Below, in pieces: positions 1 through 10,382 of a stretch of 64,000 bases of DNA (its first letter is position 1; every line of letters begins with the position of its first letter). A program made the translations under genes and the position numbers. The notes below the pieces were generated by a model. The model was not told the origin of the DNA. It saw only the letters and a program-made list of their open reading frames with translations, and did no database searches. The stretch is from Mikania micrantha (taxonomy: Eukaryota; Streptophyta; Magnoliopsida; Asterales; Asteraceae): contig CM018683.1 of NCBI GenBank assembly GCA_009363875.1, positions 66,471,030 to 66,535,029 on the forward strand. Reading direction: 5' to 3'.

Positions 1-1
1 T

Positions 2-640
2 GAGGCACTCTATGGCAGGAAATGCCGATCACCCATCTGTTGGGCGGAAGTGGGCGACAGTCAGCTCACCGGCCCGGAACTTGTGCATGAAACAACAGAG
101 AAAATTGTACAAATCAGAAACCGCATGGCAGCAGCTCGAGATCGTCAAAAGAGTTATGCCGACAAACGCCGAAAGCCTCTGGAATTTCAGGTAGGAGATA
201 AAGTCCTTCTGAAAGTCTCACCATGGAAAGGCGTCATTCGTTTCGGTAAACGAGGCAAACTGAACCCACGGTATATTGGACCCTTCGAGATCCTGAAGAG
301 GATTGGTCCAGTGGCATACCAACTCAACTTACCAGCCGAACTCGACGGAGTTCACAACGTGTTTCACGTCTCAAATCTAAAGAAGTGTTTATCGGACGAA
401 ACACTTATTATTCCACTGGACGAGATCCAGGTGGATGAACAGCTACGGTTCGTGGAAGAGCTGGTAGAAATCATGGACTGTGAGGTCAAACAACTCAAGC
501 AGAGTAAGATTCCTATTGTAAAAGTCCGATGGAACTCGAAACGCGGACCTGAATTCACGTGGGAGCGTGAAGATCAGATGATGCGCAAATATCCCCATCT
601 TTTCAAGCAGACAACGTCGAACGCCAACAACAACAAATAA
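2..640 (+). CDS. Tekay-type chromovirus pol, 3' end (integrase C-terminus and chromodomain)
   Basis: The reading frame is open from the first bases of the window to a TAA at 638-640, so this is the tail of a Ty3/gypsy polyprotein whose start lies to the left. The beginning (EALYGRKCRSPICW) is the integrase catalytic-core tail. The middle (VGDKVLLKVSPWKG, then RYIGPFEIL and HNVFHVSNLKKC) is the integrase C-terminal module of plant chromoviruses. The end (FVEELVEIMD, KVRWNSKRGPEFTWE, YPHLF) is a chromodomain, which in this family binds histone marks and steers integration into heterochromatin. No stop or frameshift is visible in this part, which suggests a fairly young copy. A polypurine tract and LTR follow directly. 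Lineage assignment to Tekay/Del is from remembered family wording. Confidence 0.88.
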   Translation, partial: EALYGRKCRSPICWAEVGDSQLTGPELVHETTEKIVQIRNRMAAARDRQKSYADKRRKPLEFQVGDKVLLKVSPWKGVIRFGKRGKLNPRYIGPFEILKRIGPVAYQLNLPAELDGVHNVFHVSNLKKCLSDETLIIPLDEIQVDEQLRFVEELVEIMDCEVKQLKQSKIPIVKVRWNSKRGPEFTWEREDQMMRKYPHLFKQTTSNANNNK

Positions 641-777
641 ATTTCGGGACGAAATTCCTTTCAACAAGGGGATGATGTGACAACCGGAAAATTTTTGTCT
701 TTCAAACACTGTTGCTTCTTAAACACTACCAACAACAACCAAATTTCAGGACGAAATTTCTTTCAACAAGGGGATGA
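641..777 (+). repeat. Duplicated polypurine tract and LTR-start segment
   Basis: A stretch of about 100 bp occurs twice in tandem. Each copy has AAATTTCRGGACGAAATT, then CAACAAGGGGATGATG, then TGTGACAMCCGG. The polypurine tract primes plus-strand DNA synthesis in LTR retrotransposons. The second copy abuts the long LTR that can be followed to 3452. The first copy is followed by only about 60 bp of LTR-like sequence, so it is probably a duplicated or rearranged LTR start. Confidence 0.7.
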
Positions 778-3452
778 TGTGACACCCGGCAATTTCAGGT
801 AAATTGCAACTCTTACATTCTTTACATTTCACATTCATACTTGTTGCATTTCATTTAATTATGTTTAATTAGATGAGCCGAACACAAACAACTACGAAAC
901 AATAGTTCGTGGAACTATCGAATCGTACATTGCACATTGGTTTTGGAAACCAAGTGTGGCAACCACAACACTAACACAAAACAATAGTTCGGGGAATTAT
1001 TGAATTGTGCATCACACGTTGATTAGGATTAATCAAGCGTGCAAACACTTCGTTAGACACGAACACAAACTATCGAAGATAATTCGAGGAGTTATCAAAA
1101 CACACACACGAGTCTCACGAACGTTGGTGATCAATCAAACTTATGTGCTACCTTGTATTTATGTGCTTAAACGAGCATTAGATGCTTTGGATATATGTTA
1201 TAAATCGAATACGAGCGAAATCGAATCATCGAAATCGAAAAACAATGAAATGGACCCGTCGCGGTACGCGGAGAATCCTTCGGCGAAAGTCTTCGCGGTA
1301 CGCGAAGCAAACCGGGAGTCGAGACTCCCGAATTTCATCGCGGTACGCGGCAAACAATTTTGATCGGCCTCCGCGGTACGCGAAGGCCATGCAGATCAAA
1401 ATTTTTATAAAAACCAACTCATTCACTTCTATTCGGTTTGCTCGCAAATTCTACGAACTCCTTCACTCACTCCCGACTAGAACCCCTGTAAAACTCATTC
1501 CAAACCTATGGAAACACCCTTGGAAGTATTTCCCTCATCCTTAGCAAGCTTGAAGACCATAGAGCTTGGAGAGGAAGCTAGGAAGATAGAGGCTACGATC
1601 CGCGCACCGAATCCAGAAGCTGTTACTACTAAATCTCAGCACCAAGGAGCTCCTAAGGTAGTTCTAAACGTTTTCCTAGTGTTAGATCGTACATGCAATG
1701 GGTTAAAACCCACATGCAACCCCACACGGTTATTGTGCACGAAACCGTTGGTGATTTGGTGTGATATTGTTGTAGATTTACTGATTTTGTCATTTAGAAA
1801 TGTTAGAATTGAGTTTTGGTTAAGTTAGGTTTGATTTGATGATGTATTGATACACTTGCCATAAAAGGAAACTTTTATGTTGCAAGTCTTGGATTTGTGA
1901 TGATCTAGACATGTTAGACATGTCTAGATGTTGTTAAATATATATTGGAGTGTTTAGAAACACATTGGGATATTTGATTTTGTCAAAAACTTGGTTTTGT
2001 GGAAACTTGCTAATAATGGAAACTTTTAAAAATTAAAAGAGGGCTTTTGATGTTTTAAAGGGTTTTGATGAACTTTGATTGTTGAAATATGTTTAGAAAT
2101 GATTTCTAAGCATACTGGAAACTTTAATTTGTGAAAACAAGCATTCAAACCGACACTTACTATTTTAGGAAACTTTATTTGGGCAAAACGGCATAAATAG
2201 TGATTTATGCGCAAACGACATGTTTTAAGGGTTTAAACATATTTTGTAAACATATTGGAATTCATTAGTGTTGTGAAATGGGATTTCATAACCACACTTT
2301 CCTAAATTGGAAACTTTCTAAAAATGGTAACTTATGTGATTAGAGTCATAGGATCCATTTTGGTGTCTTATGTGCATCAAGGCACATAAACACAACAATC
2401 GTGTCACCAACGATTCGTCGGGTCTCACTAGTTAACACACGCACTCGGTTGAGCACACCGACACTTGGAGTTGTATGGGATACAACACACCACAAAACAC
2501 ATACTCACACCTATCTGGTTATAGGTGCATACTAGCAGTGCTAGCTCTCGCGGACACGAACACTCATACAACTATTTTTGTACAACTTACACACTTTTGG
2601 TTATTTTTGTACATGCTAATATCGTATATGCATATGTGTGGCATTCATCCACAAAACTGATAAGTCCTCATTAAACACACCTCGAACCGTTAGTAGTGCG
2701 TGGCGCTTAGCGTGGTAATTCTGAATAGTACTATTTGGGCCTGACAAGCCCCACTGTTGCGCGCCGTATGGCCACCCCGACTGGAGGTCGGAACAGTGCA
2801 TAATTGACCAAACAACATTTGCCATATCTTGGATAGATATGGCGGGAGGCAACATGTTAGCTTCGGTTGCGAACCCACATATGATATAAAACATATTGAC
2901 TAGCTATCCAATTGATATTGCATTGTATTGAAAAATAGACCTGCAAACTTTACTTTAAACATTTGATTGTTTACTGCTGATTACAAACTCGTGCTCTCAC
3001 CAACCTTTGTGTTGACCTTTTTACTCGCATGTTTTCTCAGGTAACTAAGGCACGAGCACAAGGAATAGGATGCTAGGCTGGAGTCGCATGCATCTGTTTA
3101 TGTGTCTTAGTCTACTAAACTTTGATTATCATTTGATTATGTCGTGTAATGTTAAATAACTTTTATCGCTTCCGCAGCTATTGTCATTTATCATTTTGAA
3201 AACTATTTTTAATTAACGCTTCCGAAAACTACGAAATGATTAAACCGTTTTGTCAACTTATGAACTTTATATAGGATGATACCTTTAAACTTCCGCAACT
3301 CAGATAATACTAAACTTTTTTTATCCAAATTATTGGATGTACGTGTGAAATCAGACATATAGGTCTCGCATGTTGTGTGACCGGAGACTGCGATCCTGAC
3401 GATCTGTTGCCGCTTGCGCCCCGGAAGGGACGGGATTTCTCGGGGTGCGACA
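778..3452 (+). repeat. 3' LTR of the Tekay-type element
   Basis: The LTR begins TGTGACACCC after the polypurine tract and ends GGGGTGCGACA. The two ends form an imperfect inverted repeat of the TG...CA type. The length, 2,675 bp, suits the long LTRs of Tekay elements. It holds a TATA-like box at about 1403-1412 preceded by a cluster of GC-rich palindromes. Immediately after the LTR comes AAACT, probably the 5-bp target duplication: the uninterrupted sister LTR near 30,779-30,800 reads ATTAAACTATTTTG at the matching point. The element therefore jumped into another retroelement's LTR. The small ORFs within this stretch are not convincing genes. Confidence 0.85.
1260..1412 (+). promoter_or_regulatory. 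Palindrome cluster and TATA box in the Tekay LTR
   Basis: CGCGGTACGCG occurs four times, starting at 1260, 1294, 1339 and 1372. A separate inverted repeat with arms CGGGAGTC and GACTCCCG and a 2-bp loop lies at 1313-1330. About 20-25 bp after the last copy comes TTTTATAAAAACC, a good TATA box. The arrangement looks like an upstream element set of the LTR promoter. That it binds a protein is an inference; CG-rich palindromes are also natural methylation sites. Confidence 0.6.
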
Positions 3453-3739
3453 AAACTAGATTTTTATATGACTAAACCTATGAAACTCACTAACTATTCG
3501 TAGTTGACACTTGATTTTAAACATGTTTCACGTAAGGATGTCAAATTATTGAGCTTGGATTAGATTTTAGGTTTTAAATTAAATTGATGTAATAGCTAGG
3601 GTTTGAGCATTTAAGAAATGTATTGAATGAATGAATTTAATGAGGAGTTGAATGTGATGTTTGAATTATGTACAACTATAAACCTTGTGCTATGAACAAT
3701 CTACACTTCATGCTGCCCCGATGTTTCCGCCATCGGTCG
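3453..3739 (+). repeat. G1 5' LTR, distal part (interrupted on both sides)
   Basis: This stretch aligns by eye with 30,782-31,066, with roughly 3% differences, and includes the shared phrase CTAGGGTTTGAGCATTTAAG. It is the 3' portion of the 5' LTR of Ty3 element G1. Its left edge is cut by the Tekay insertion and its right edge by the CACTA transposon at 3740. The last 10 bp of the LTR (GGGTGTTACA) reappear at 21,989-21,998 on the far side of the CACTA. Confidence 0.85.
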
Positions 3740-4440
3740 CACTACAAAAAAAGTGATCTTTAGAGACTAAATTCTTAGAGAATGATATATCAGTCTTAGA
3801 TACTTACTATTTAGGGCTGAATATTCAGTTGCTAAAAATATTAGAGACTGAATGTTTTTTAAAAAAAAATTGCGACTGATAATCAGTCTCTGATATAGTA
3901 ACTACTTATGTAAGACTGTTTTTCAGTCGCTATTATGTTTAGGCCAAATATAGTTAAAAATGGAAAATTATTAGGTAATGAATTTTAGTCTTAAATATGT
4001 GTCATTTATATTAAAAAAATGAACAAAATTTGTTAGAGAATATTAGGGACTGATATTCAGTTTTAATATTTACAAAGGGGAAATTAGTGACTAATAATCA
4101 GTCTCTAATATAGTAACTACTTATGTAAGACTGTTTTTCAGTCGCTATTATGTTTAGGCCAATTATAGTTAAAAATGGACAATTATTAGGTAATGAATTT
4201 CAGTCTTAAATATGAGTCATTTATATCAAAAAAAAAATGAACCAAACTTGTTAGAGAATATTAGGGACTGACATTCGGTTTTAATATTTACAAGATAACG
4301 AAGAACTGATATTCAATTATGAATTTTCTTGTTAGAAGAAATGACCAATTATTATTTTTTAGATTCTTATTTAGTTACAAAAGTCTACATACGATGAGCA
4401 CTAAAAACCAGTCTTAGAAAGGTTAGTTTAGGTGGATATT
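3740..4440 (+). repeat. CACTA 5' terminal and subterminal repeats, with a 215-bp tandem duplication
   Basis: After the CACTA terminus, short motifs AGAGACTGA, GACTGATA and TTCAGTC recur in both orientations; in this superfamily such motifs bind the element's accessory protein. Within the stretch, about 3870-4085 and 4086-4300 form a diverged tandem duplication with a period near 215 bp, anchored by CAGTCTCTGATATAG at 3884 and CAGTCTCTAATATAG at 4099. The same GACTGA/TCAGTC theme recurs at the other end (21,330-21,985). Confidence 0.8.
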
Positions 4441-6098
4441 TATCCTTTAATGGGTTTTTGATGATTAGAAACTATAGTATTATATTTAGTCTTTAATTAA
4501 CATAACTTATATTATTCTAAAGGAATAAAAATCATTCCTCGTAGTTATTATAACTTATAACAATGATATTAAGAACTAATATGCAGATTAAAAAAAATAA
4601 AAAATATGGCTAGTTATTATAACTTATAACACTGAATTTTTTTTCTCCTTATTCATTTAGATCAATCATTATAAAAAAAAAGAGAAAATCTATTTGAAAA
4701 TTTAGAAATTGCTTTTATACTTTACACATTAGAATTTTATTTACATTTAGATGGTTCAAAATAAATAAGCAATCTCTATTTAAAATTTAGGTTAAGCAAC
4801 TCTATTTACACATCAAAAGAACAACACCACTGCACGCTTGATGTTTCAGTTATAGAACACCCGCCATTACCAGTGAAATTCATCAGCCATCTTCGATCGA
4901 CTCATCCTGCTCCACAGTACCAGCAGGCCATCGACAGCCATCTTTGCTCCATCAGGTCTCCCCAATTGACGTCTTCACTGCCCAATTTGGCTACCATTGA
5001 TCGACCTCATCACCAAAACTTAACTGATCTACGTAATCCTGCTCCATCAGGCCACCACCGATATACTTCTTCCTGCTCCATCAGGCCACCACCGATTGAG
5101 TTTGCTCCATATCTGATTACTCTTAGCACCATCCAGAAAGTCAACAAGAGAGGGTAATTGGAGGTGATTTCAAGCTCTGATTCGAATTTTGTTCCAGGCC
5201 CTTGATACAAATAAAATTCTTCAGGTATGGAATTGCATTCCTGCTCATCTTGCGACTGACATGTTAGTTCTTATATGTAGTATTTTGTTTTAGTTTTATT
5301 GTTCATGAACATTACCTTTCTGATGATTTTTTGGTTTTTTTGTCTAATCTTTTATGTGGTTATTATAAAAGGCCTAATGTTAACCTAATCTTGCTTTGGT
5401 AAATCTAAAAAGTATATACTAATTTACTTGAAAGAATTGTAATCATGATCGAATAAACTGAGAAAACACTAAATAAATTTCATACGATCTTCATAAAATT
5501 CAACTGAATGAGAATTCGATTAAAGTTAAGATTAAATGTACAGGATATCATTCGGTGTAGATTGATTAATTCTTGTTTTTATACATGTTATAAATGTTTT
5601 CATCATCATATGTCATCTCTAATTGAAGTTAATAACAGTTGAGTTTTCAATGGCAATCCCTTTTGGGAGCAGCTGTTATTTTGATGATGATGGTTTGGGA
5701 GACTCGTTGGTTATGTATTGGATATGTTTTGTAGATCTTGGTTGCAATGTATGTTGATGGTGAGATCGGTATTAGTTTTTCTATATTCCAGTACTGGATT
5801 TTATAGTTCGATGACCATGATAGGTTGATTGCCTTGTATGGGGTTAAAATAGGCATGTATGTGCTTGAATTTTTAAACATTAGAGTTATGTATCAAGTAA
5901 TTTTGACTTTTCTAAAGAGCATACTATTTTAACCTTGTTTCTTAGAACTAGATTAGCATGATTGAAAAAAACTACCTAATTTGATTTGGACGCGTATAAC
6001 TTGCCAGGTCTAAAGTTATGTTAACTTATAAACAAAATCATTATGTTAATGTTTTGATAAGTAGTTTATGTATGTTTGTCGTTAACTAGGATTTTGCA
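4441..6098 (+). other. CACTA leader, probably transposase promoter and untranslated region
   Basis: No gene can be supported here. The stretch is AT-rich. Between 4,870 and 5,160 a CT-rich part repeats the phrase CTGCTCCATCAGGCCA; it can be read as a 94-codon frame but has no recognisable domain and looks like leader sequence. The transposase start codon follows at 6099. Confidence 0.4.
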
Positions 6099-6716
6099 AT
6101 GGATTTGGATAAGAGCTGGACTAAAATTACTAATAAGGTAGATCCGATGTTTATTAAAGGCGCGATGGCTTTTGCAGAAAGGGGTAAAACATATGCTGAT
6201 AGTGATGGTAAAATTCATTGTCCTTGTAGAAATTGTGTGAATGCAAGAAGGCATGTTCCCACGGTTGTTGCTAGTCATATCATACATAATGGTTTTGAAC
6301 CGTCATACAACATATGGATATATCATGGTGAACATCTGCCAGGTTATGAAACAGATGAAACGAACGAGTGTGAAGAAAGTGAAAACGAAACAAATGATGG
6401 TGTGGATGAGTTGCTTAATGATGCATTTCCTATGGGTGTTGATACTGAAGCTGAAAACCACAAGGACGATGATAATACACGTAACAACCCAAATGTGGAG
6501 AAGTTATTTATCGATATGGAGAAGCCTTTATATCCGGGGTGTGATGAATTTTCCGTTCTAGGCTTTTTACTTGAATTAATGAATGTGAAGGTAACATGTA
6601 AAATGACAAACGCGTCAATGGATATGATTTTGGATTTATTTAGCGGGCTTTCAAGGACGCTAATTTTCCAAAAAACCATTATGAGGCAAAAAAATATTTG
6701 CGTACTCTTGGACTAG
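6099..6716 (+). CDS. TNP2 transposase, N-terminal open segment
   Basis: This 205-codon segment holds the transposase-associated domain (residues 1-75; DKSWT near the start and CPCRNCVNAR with paired cysteines), followed by a glutamate/aspartate-rich linker. The family-like frame ends at SGL near 6641. The last 25 or so codons are read out of frame: the expected continuation (AFKDANFPKNHYEAKKYL) sits in the next frame. A one-base loss there would explain it. Confidence 0.8.
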   Translation: MDLDKSWTKITNKVDPMFIKGAMAFAERGKTYADSDGKIHCPCRNCVNARRHVPTVVASHIIHNGFEPSYNIWIYHGEHLPGYETDETNECEESENETNDGVDELLNDAFPMGVDTEAENHKDDDNTRNNPNVEKLFIDMEKPLYPGCDEFSVLGFLLELMNVKVTCKMTNASMDMILDLFSGLSRTLIFQKTIMRQKNICVLLD

Positions 6717-8341
6717 GATATGAATCTATCCATGCTTGTAAACACGATTGTGCATTATTTTGGAAAGAAAATGAAAAATTACAGAATTGTCCGGTGTGTA
6801 GCACTAGTCGCTATGAAGAAAATAGTAAAGGGAAGAAGAAACCAGTAAAAATCTTGCGTTACTTTCCCATCACAAGTAGACTTAAACTCTTATATGGCTC
6901 AAGACATACTGCGAAGGAAATGTTGTGGCATGATCGACACAGAGTCAAAGAAGAGGGGGTTCTTAGGCATCCGGCAGATGGAAAGGCGTGGAAACACTTC
7001 GATGCGATGTTTCCAGATTTTGCAAATGATCCTAGAAATGTTCGCCTAGGGCTTGCAAGTGATGGTTTCAATCCTTTTGGGGCAATGAATCTCTCCTATA
7101 GTATGTGGCCTGTTGTGCTCATACCATACAATATGCCTCCTTGGAAGTCTATGAACGATGCTTCATTTATGTTGACATTGCTGATTCCTGGAAGAGATTC
7201 TCCAGGAAAGGATATTGATGTATTTTTGCGTCCACTTATAGATGAGCTGAAACTTCTATGGGATAAGGGTGTTGAAACTTATGATTGCGAATCAAAACAA
7301 CTATTCAACTTGCGTGCTGCACTTATATGGACTATCAATGATTTTCCTGCTTATGGTTACCTGTCTGGATGGAGCACAAGTGGATACAAGGCATGTCCGA
7401 TATGCAATGAAGATGCGAGTAGCATACGTATACGAGATAGAATAGCATATGTAGGTCATAGGCGATTTCTTCCACCCGATCATTCTTGGAGAAAAGCAAA
7501 AGATTTTAATGGACATAGAGAGATGAGGACTGCACCTAAACATGTTAGCGGAGATGATTGTTTACGTCAGCTGGGACATATCACTACACATCTTCATGGA
7601 AAACACCAATGTTATGGTGGAAAAAAAAGAAAACGAGACCCACATGATTTAAACTGGTCAAAGAAAAGCATCTTTTTTGAACTCCCGTATTGGTCTAAGT
7701 TGCTTATTCGTCACAACCTTGACGTGATGCATGTGGAAAAGAATGTGTGTGAGAACGTGTTAGGAACCCTATTAAACATAGAAGGAAAGACGAAAGACAC
7801 TGACAAAGCTCGATTAGATTTGGAAGATATGAACATACGTAAGGAGCTTCACTTGGTTAGGAAGAATGATCGTTGGGTTAAACCGCATGCTTTGTATGTT
7901 TTAACAAGAGAGGAGAGAAAAAACTTTTGTAATTTGCTCAAATCTGTTCGTTTTCCAGATGGGTATGCAGGAAATTTAGCCAAGAATGTCATTGTTGAGC
8001 AAGGAAAGGTATACGGGCTTAAATCACATGATTGTCACGTCTTAATACAACGCATAATTCCTATTGCAATTCGTCCATTTTTGACAAAACAAATTCGTGA
8101 TGCGTTAGTGGAGTTGTCTCAGTTTTTCAAAAAACTTACGGAAGTCACATTACATGTGAAGGAGTTGAAATTGTTGCAAGAAGAGATAGTTATGGTTTTG
8201 TGCAAGCTTGAACGGATATTTCCCCTTCATTTTTTACAATTATGGTACACTTGTGTGTGCATCTTCCTCAAGAGGCAATTTTGGGTGGACCTGTGCAATC
8301 TAGGTGGATGTATCCAATCGAACGATACCTTGGCCATTTAA
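6698..8341 (+). CDS. TNP2 transposase, central core segment
   Basis: This is the largest open segment, 547 codons. It carries the Transposase_21 core: the CPVCSTSRY cysteine pair, KILRYFPITSRLKLLY, LGLASDGFNPFGAMN, WSTSGYKACPICN and HNLDVMHVEKNVCENV, all highly typical of plant TNP2 proteins. The beginning of DUF4218 follows (KSHDCHVLIQRIIPIAIR). The real reading frame runs to about 8230, then shifts by one base in a run of T; the final 35 or so codons of this frame are spurious. The upstream residues of the core are coded before the first ATG of this segment, in line with a frameshift rather than a separate gene. Confidence 0.85.
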   Translation: MRTLGLGYESIHACKHDCALFWKENEKLQNCPVCSTSRYEENSKGKKKPVKILRYFPITSRLKLLYGSRHTAKEMLWHDRHRVKEEGVLRHPADGKAWKHFDAMFPDFANDPRNVRLGLASDGFNPFGAMNLSYSMWPVVLIPYNMPPWKSMNDASFMLTLLIPGRDSPGKDIDVFLRPLIDELKLLWDKGVETYDCESKQLFNLRAALIWTINDFPAYGYLSGWSTSGYKACPICNEDASSIRIRDRIAYVGHRRFLPPDHSWRKAKDFNGHREMRTAPKHVSGDDCLRQLGHITTHLHGKHQCYGGKKRKRDPHDLNWSKKSIFFELPYWSKLLIRHNLDVMHVEKNVCENVLGTLLNIEGKTKDTDKARLDLEDMNIRKELHLVRKNDRWVKPHALYVLTREERKNFCNLLKSVRFPDGYAGNLAKNVIVEQGKVYGLKSHDCHVLIQRIIPIAIRPFLTKQIRDALVELSQFFKKLTEVTLHVKELKLLQEEIVMVLCKLERIFPLHFLQLWYTCVCIFLKRQFWVDLCNLGGCIQSNDTLAI

Positions 8342-8640
8342 AGAGATATGTTAGAAACAAAGCTAAACCCGAAGGTTCTATAGCAGAAGGTTATGTTGTT
8401 GAAGAAGCTATAACATTTTGTTCACACTATTTACGTGGTGTTGAATCAAAGTTTAACAGACATGACATAAATGATGAGAAAACTTCTAGTGATTCTAGAA
8501 AGTTTGTGTTGGATGTTTTTGGATTGAATGGTCGAGGTATCGGGAAGAAAGAAGTTCATATCCTTCCTAGCATTCTTATGGAGAAAGCAATATGGTTTAT
8601 ATTAAACAACTGTCAAGAGGTTCAACCGTTCTTAGAGTAA
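8242..8640 (+). CDS. TNP2 transposase, DUF4218 segment
   Basis: The 132-codon segment continues the transposase after the frameshift near 8230. It contains HLPQEAILGGPVQSRWMYP and KRYVRNKAKPEGSIAEGY, the signature of DUF4218, and YLRGVESKFNR. The stop at its end is probably not used: a splice donor GTAAGT at 8636 and an acceptor near 8739 lead into the next exon, which reads EHLQFLQRKHP and MDWFAKR. Confidence 0.75.
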   Translation: MVHLCVHLPQEAILGGPVQSRWMYPIERYLGHLKRYVRNKAKPEGSIAEGYVVEEAITFCSHYLRGVESKFNRHDINDEKTSSDSRKFVLDVFGLNGRGIGKKEVHILPSILMEKAIWFILNNCQEVQPFLE

Positions 8641-8922
8641 GTTTTAATTTTACTTAATATTTTTTAACCTTTGGTTGTGAATCTATGCTAAATGTTACGT
8701 ACATGTTGAAAAATTTACATTTCATCTATATGTGGTAGAGAACACTTACAGTTTTTACAAAGGAAACACCCTCAATCGTCAGATTATTCCAAGATGCAAA
8801 AGTCTACATTCATGGACTGGTTTGCAAAGCGGGTGATTATCACACTCTATTTTACTTACTTATCTTTGTGATTTTAAGTTGCACCCTAATAACATGAATA
8901 TTTTATTTATATTTGTAATAGA

Positions 8923-9668
8923 CTCGAGATATGTATACGCAAAATCCATCTCAACTTAATGAGGAGTTGTACGCATTGTCTTCCCTTCCTGATAACCGTG
9001 TTTCGTCACATAGAGGATACATAGTGAACGGAGTTAAATATGTAGTAAAGTCAAGAGATGACTATAGGCAAACACAAAATTGCGGAGTTACGGTCCCGGG
9101 CATCCATAACGATGTCGAAGACGATTATTATGGGTATCTTGATGATGTAATTGAATTGTCATTCATAAGAGGTTATCGTATTATTTTATTCAAATGCACA
9201 TGGTTTGACACTGATCGACGGAGAAAGCATGTGATATTTGAACCCCACTTCATAAGCATAGACACGTCACGGAGTGCTTATAGGGAAGATCCTTTTATTT
9301 TTGCAAGCCAGGCTCAACAAGTATTTTATATAAATGATTCACTAAAACCAAATTCACAGTGGAAAATAATTGAAAGAATTAAGCACAGACACTTGTGGGA
9401 TATTCCTGAAGACAAGAATGGAGAAGATTTGTTAGAAGATATCAACCTAGTTCGTGAAGATATTGCAGATGAGATTGTTGAAAATGTTGATGTTAGGAGT
9501 TCAGATGCTAATAAGGATGATTTTATTGATGATGAGATAGATAATTCTGATTACAGTATGGAAGATTATGGGTCAGAGTTGAATCTATATGATTCAGAAA
9601 CTGATACGCACAATATTGATCCTGAAATTGTTGAGTCAGACGATGATGATGATGATGATGATTGGTAA
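8923..9668 (+). CDS. TNP2 transposase, last exon (DUF4216)
   Basis: The exon begins after an AG at about 8922 and reads QNPSQLNEELYALSSLPDN, then VSSHRGYIVNGVKY, a GIHNDVEDDYYGYLDDVIEL stretch and a DUF4216 core with FKCTWFDTD and DPFIFASQAQQVFYI. It ends in an acidic tail with a run of eight aspartates coded by a GAT repeat (9637-9660). DUF4216 is the usual C-terminal part of plant CACTA transposase genes. No internal stop is present. Confidence 0.8.
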
Positions 9669-10382
9669 TAATAAGTCTACGATTTTATGAACATTTGATT
9701 ATTTATATATCTAATACTCATATTATAGTTACTAGTATACATGTACAAGTATATACTATTAACTTTATTTAAATACTTACTATATCTTATGCTTGCAGGT
9801 AAATTTTAGAAGTCAATATTGTTGAGATAACTTCAAGAAGATTAACCATATTCTCAAGTTTATTGCTTTTTAATTTGGTAAAAGTTCTCTCTTTTTAATT
9901 GTATTCAATTCTCAAGTGTGGTTTTTTGTTTATCCTACCATTTAATAAAAGATGCATTGTTCTATTAACTGTATGTCTAAACAAGGTCTGATGTTTTGTG
10001 TTTTAGTGTAGTATGTTGGGTTGCTTTGGTTTGACCTGGTGATGCACATGAGACATCCTATTTTTATTTTTGGTCGTTTGCATCAGGATTTCGAACACGC
10101 GCACCAGGTTACCAAAATCAAACTAGTTAATTGGGTTGCTTTGGTTTTGATTTTGTTCTGACCTAGTTTTGTGGGTTGCTTTGGTTTTGATTTGTTGGTT
10201 CAAACCATATATCTTGGGTAGGGTGATGTTTCGAATGGTTTCCATCCTTTGTGACCTGCTAGATATTTTACCATGAACCAATTAACAAACATGTTAAAAT
10301 AGCAACATATGCAGTGCCACTGCCAGGTCAACCATGTCCCGGATACGTGACACTGGCATGCCACCCTATGCACAGCTAGTGT
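9669..10382 (+). other. CACTA spacer between transposase and first tandem array
   Basis: No gene is visible. The phrase GGGTTGCTTTGGTTTTGA or a close variant occurs three times (about 10,017, 10,133 and 10,171). From about 10,310 the sequence becomes C-rich and shares wording with the block at 12,540-12,600 (CTAGTGTCAC and ATGCCACCC). Confidence 0.5.

Larger units (their letters stand above)
6099..9668 (+). pseudogene. TNP2-type CACTA transposase gene (two frameshifts)
   Basis: This is the gene for the transposase that would cut at the CACTA ends. Domain order: a transposase-associated domain with a CPCRNC cysteine motif (6099-6330), an acidic linker, the TNP2/Transposase_21 core (about 6640-7640) with LASDGFNPFGAMN and ACPICNED, the diagnostic NLDVMHVEKNV at about 7719, a DUF4218 part (7990-8640) with RWMYPIERYLG, a small exon (about 8740-8832) and a DUF4216 exon ending in an acidic tail (about 8923-9668). 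Introns at about 8636-8739 and 8833-8922 have GT and AG borders and restore the frame. Two single-base frameshifts, near 6641 and in a T-run near 8230, break the protein. Otherwise the frames are open, so decay is recent, or these are sequencing errors in homopolymers. The start is the first ATG after the leader and begins MDLDKSW. Confidence 0.9.

Noticed and set aside
1007..1544. Plus-strand frames of 118 and 120 codons in the Tekay LTR
   Set aside because: They overlap in two frames, span the palindrome cluster and TATA box, and have no family resemblance.
4873..5157. 94-codon frame upstream of the transposase
   Set aside because: Built from a repeated CTGCTCCATCAGGCCA phrase, with no domain; it reads like untranslated leader.
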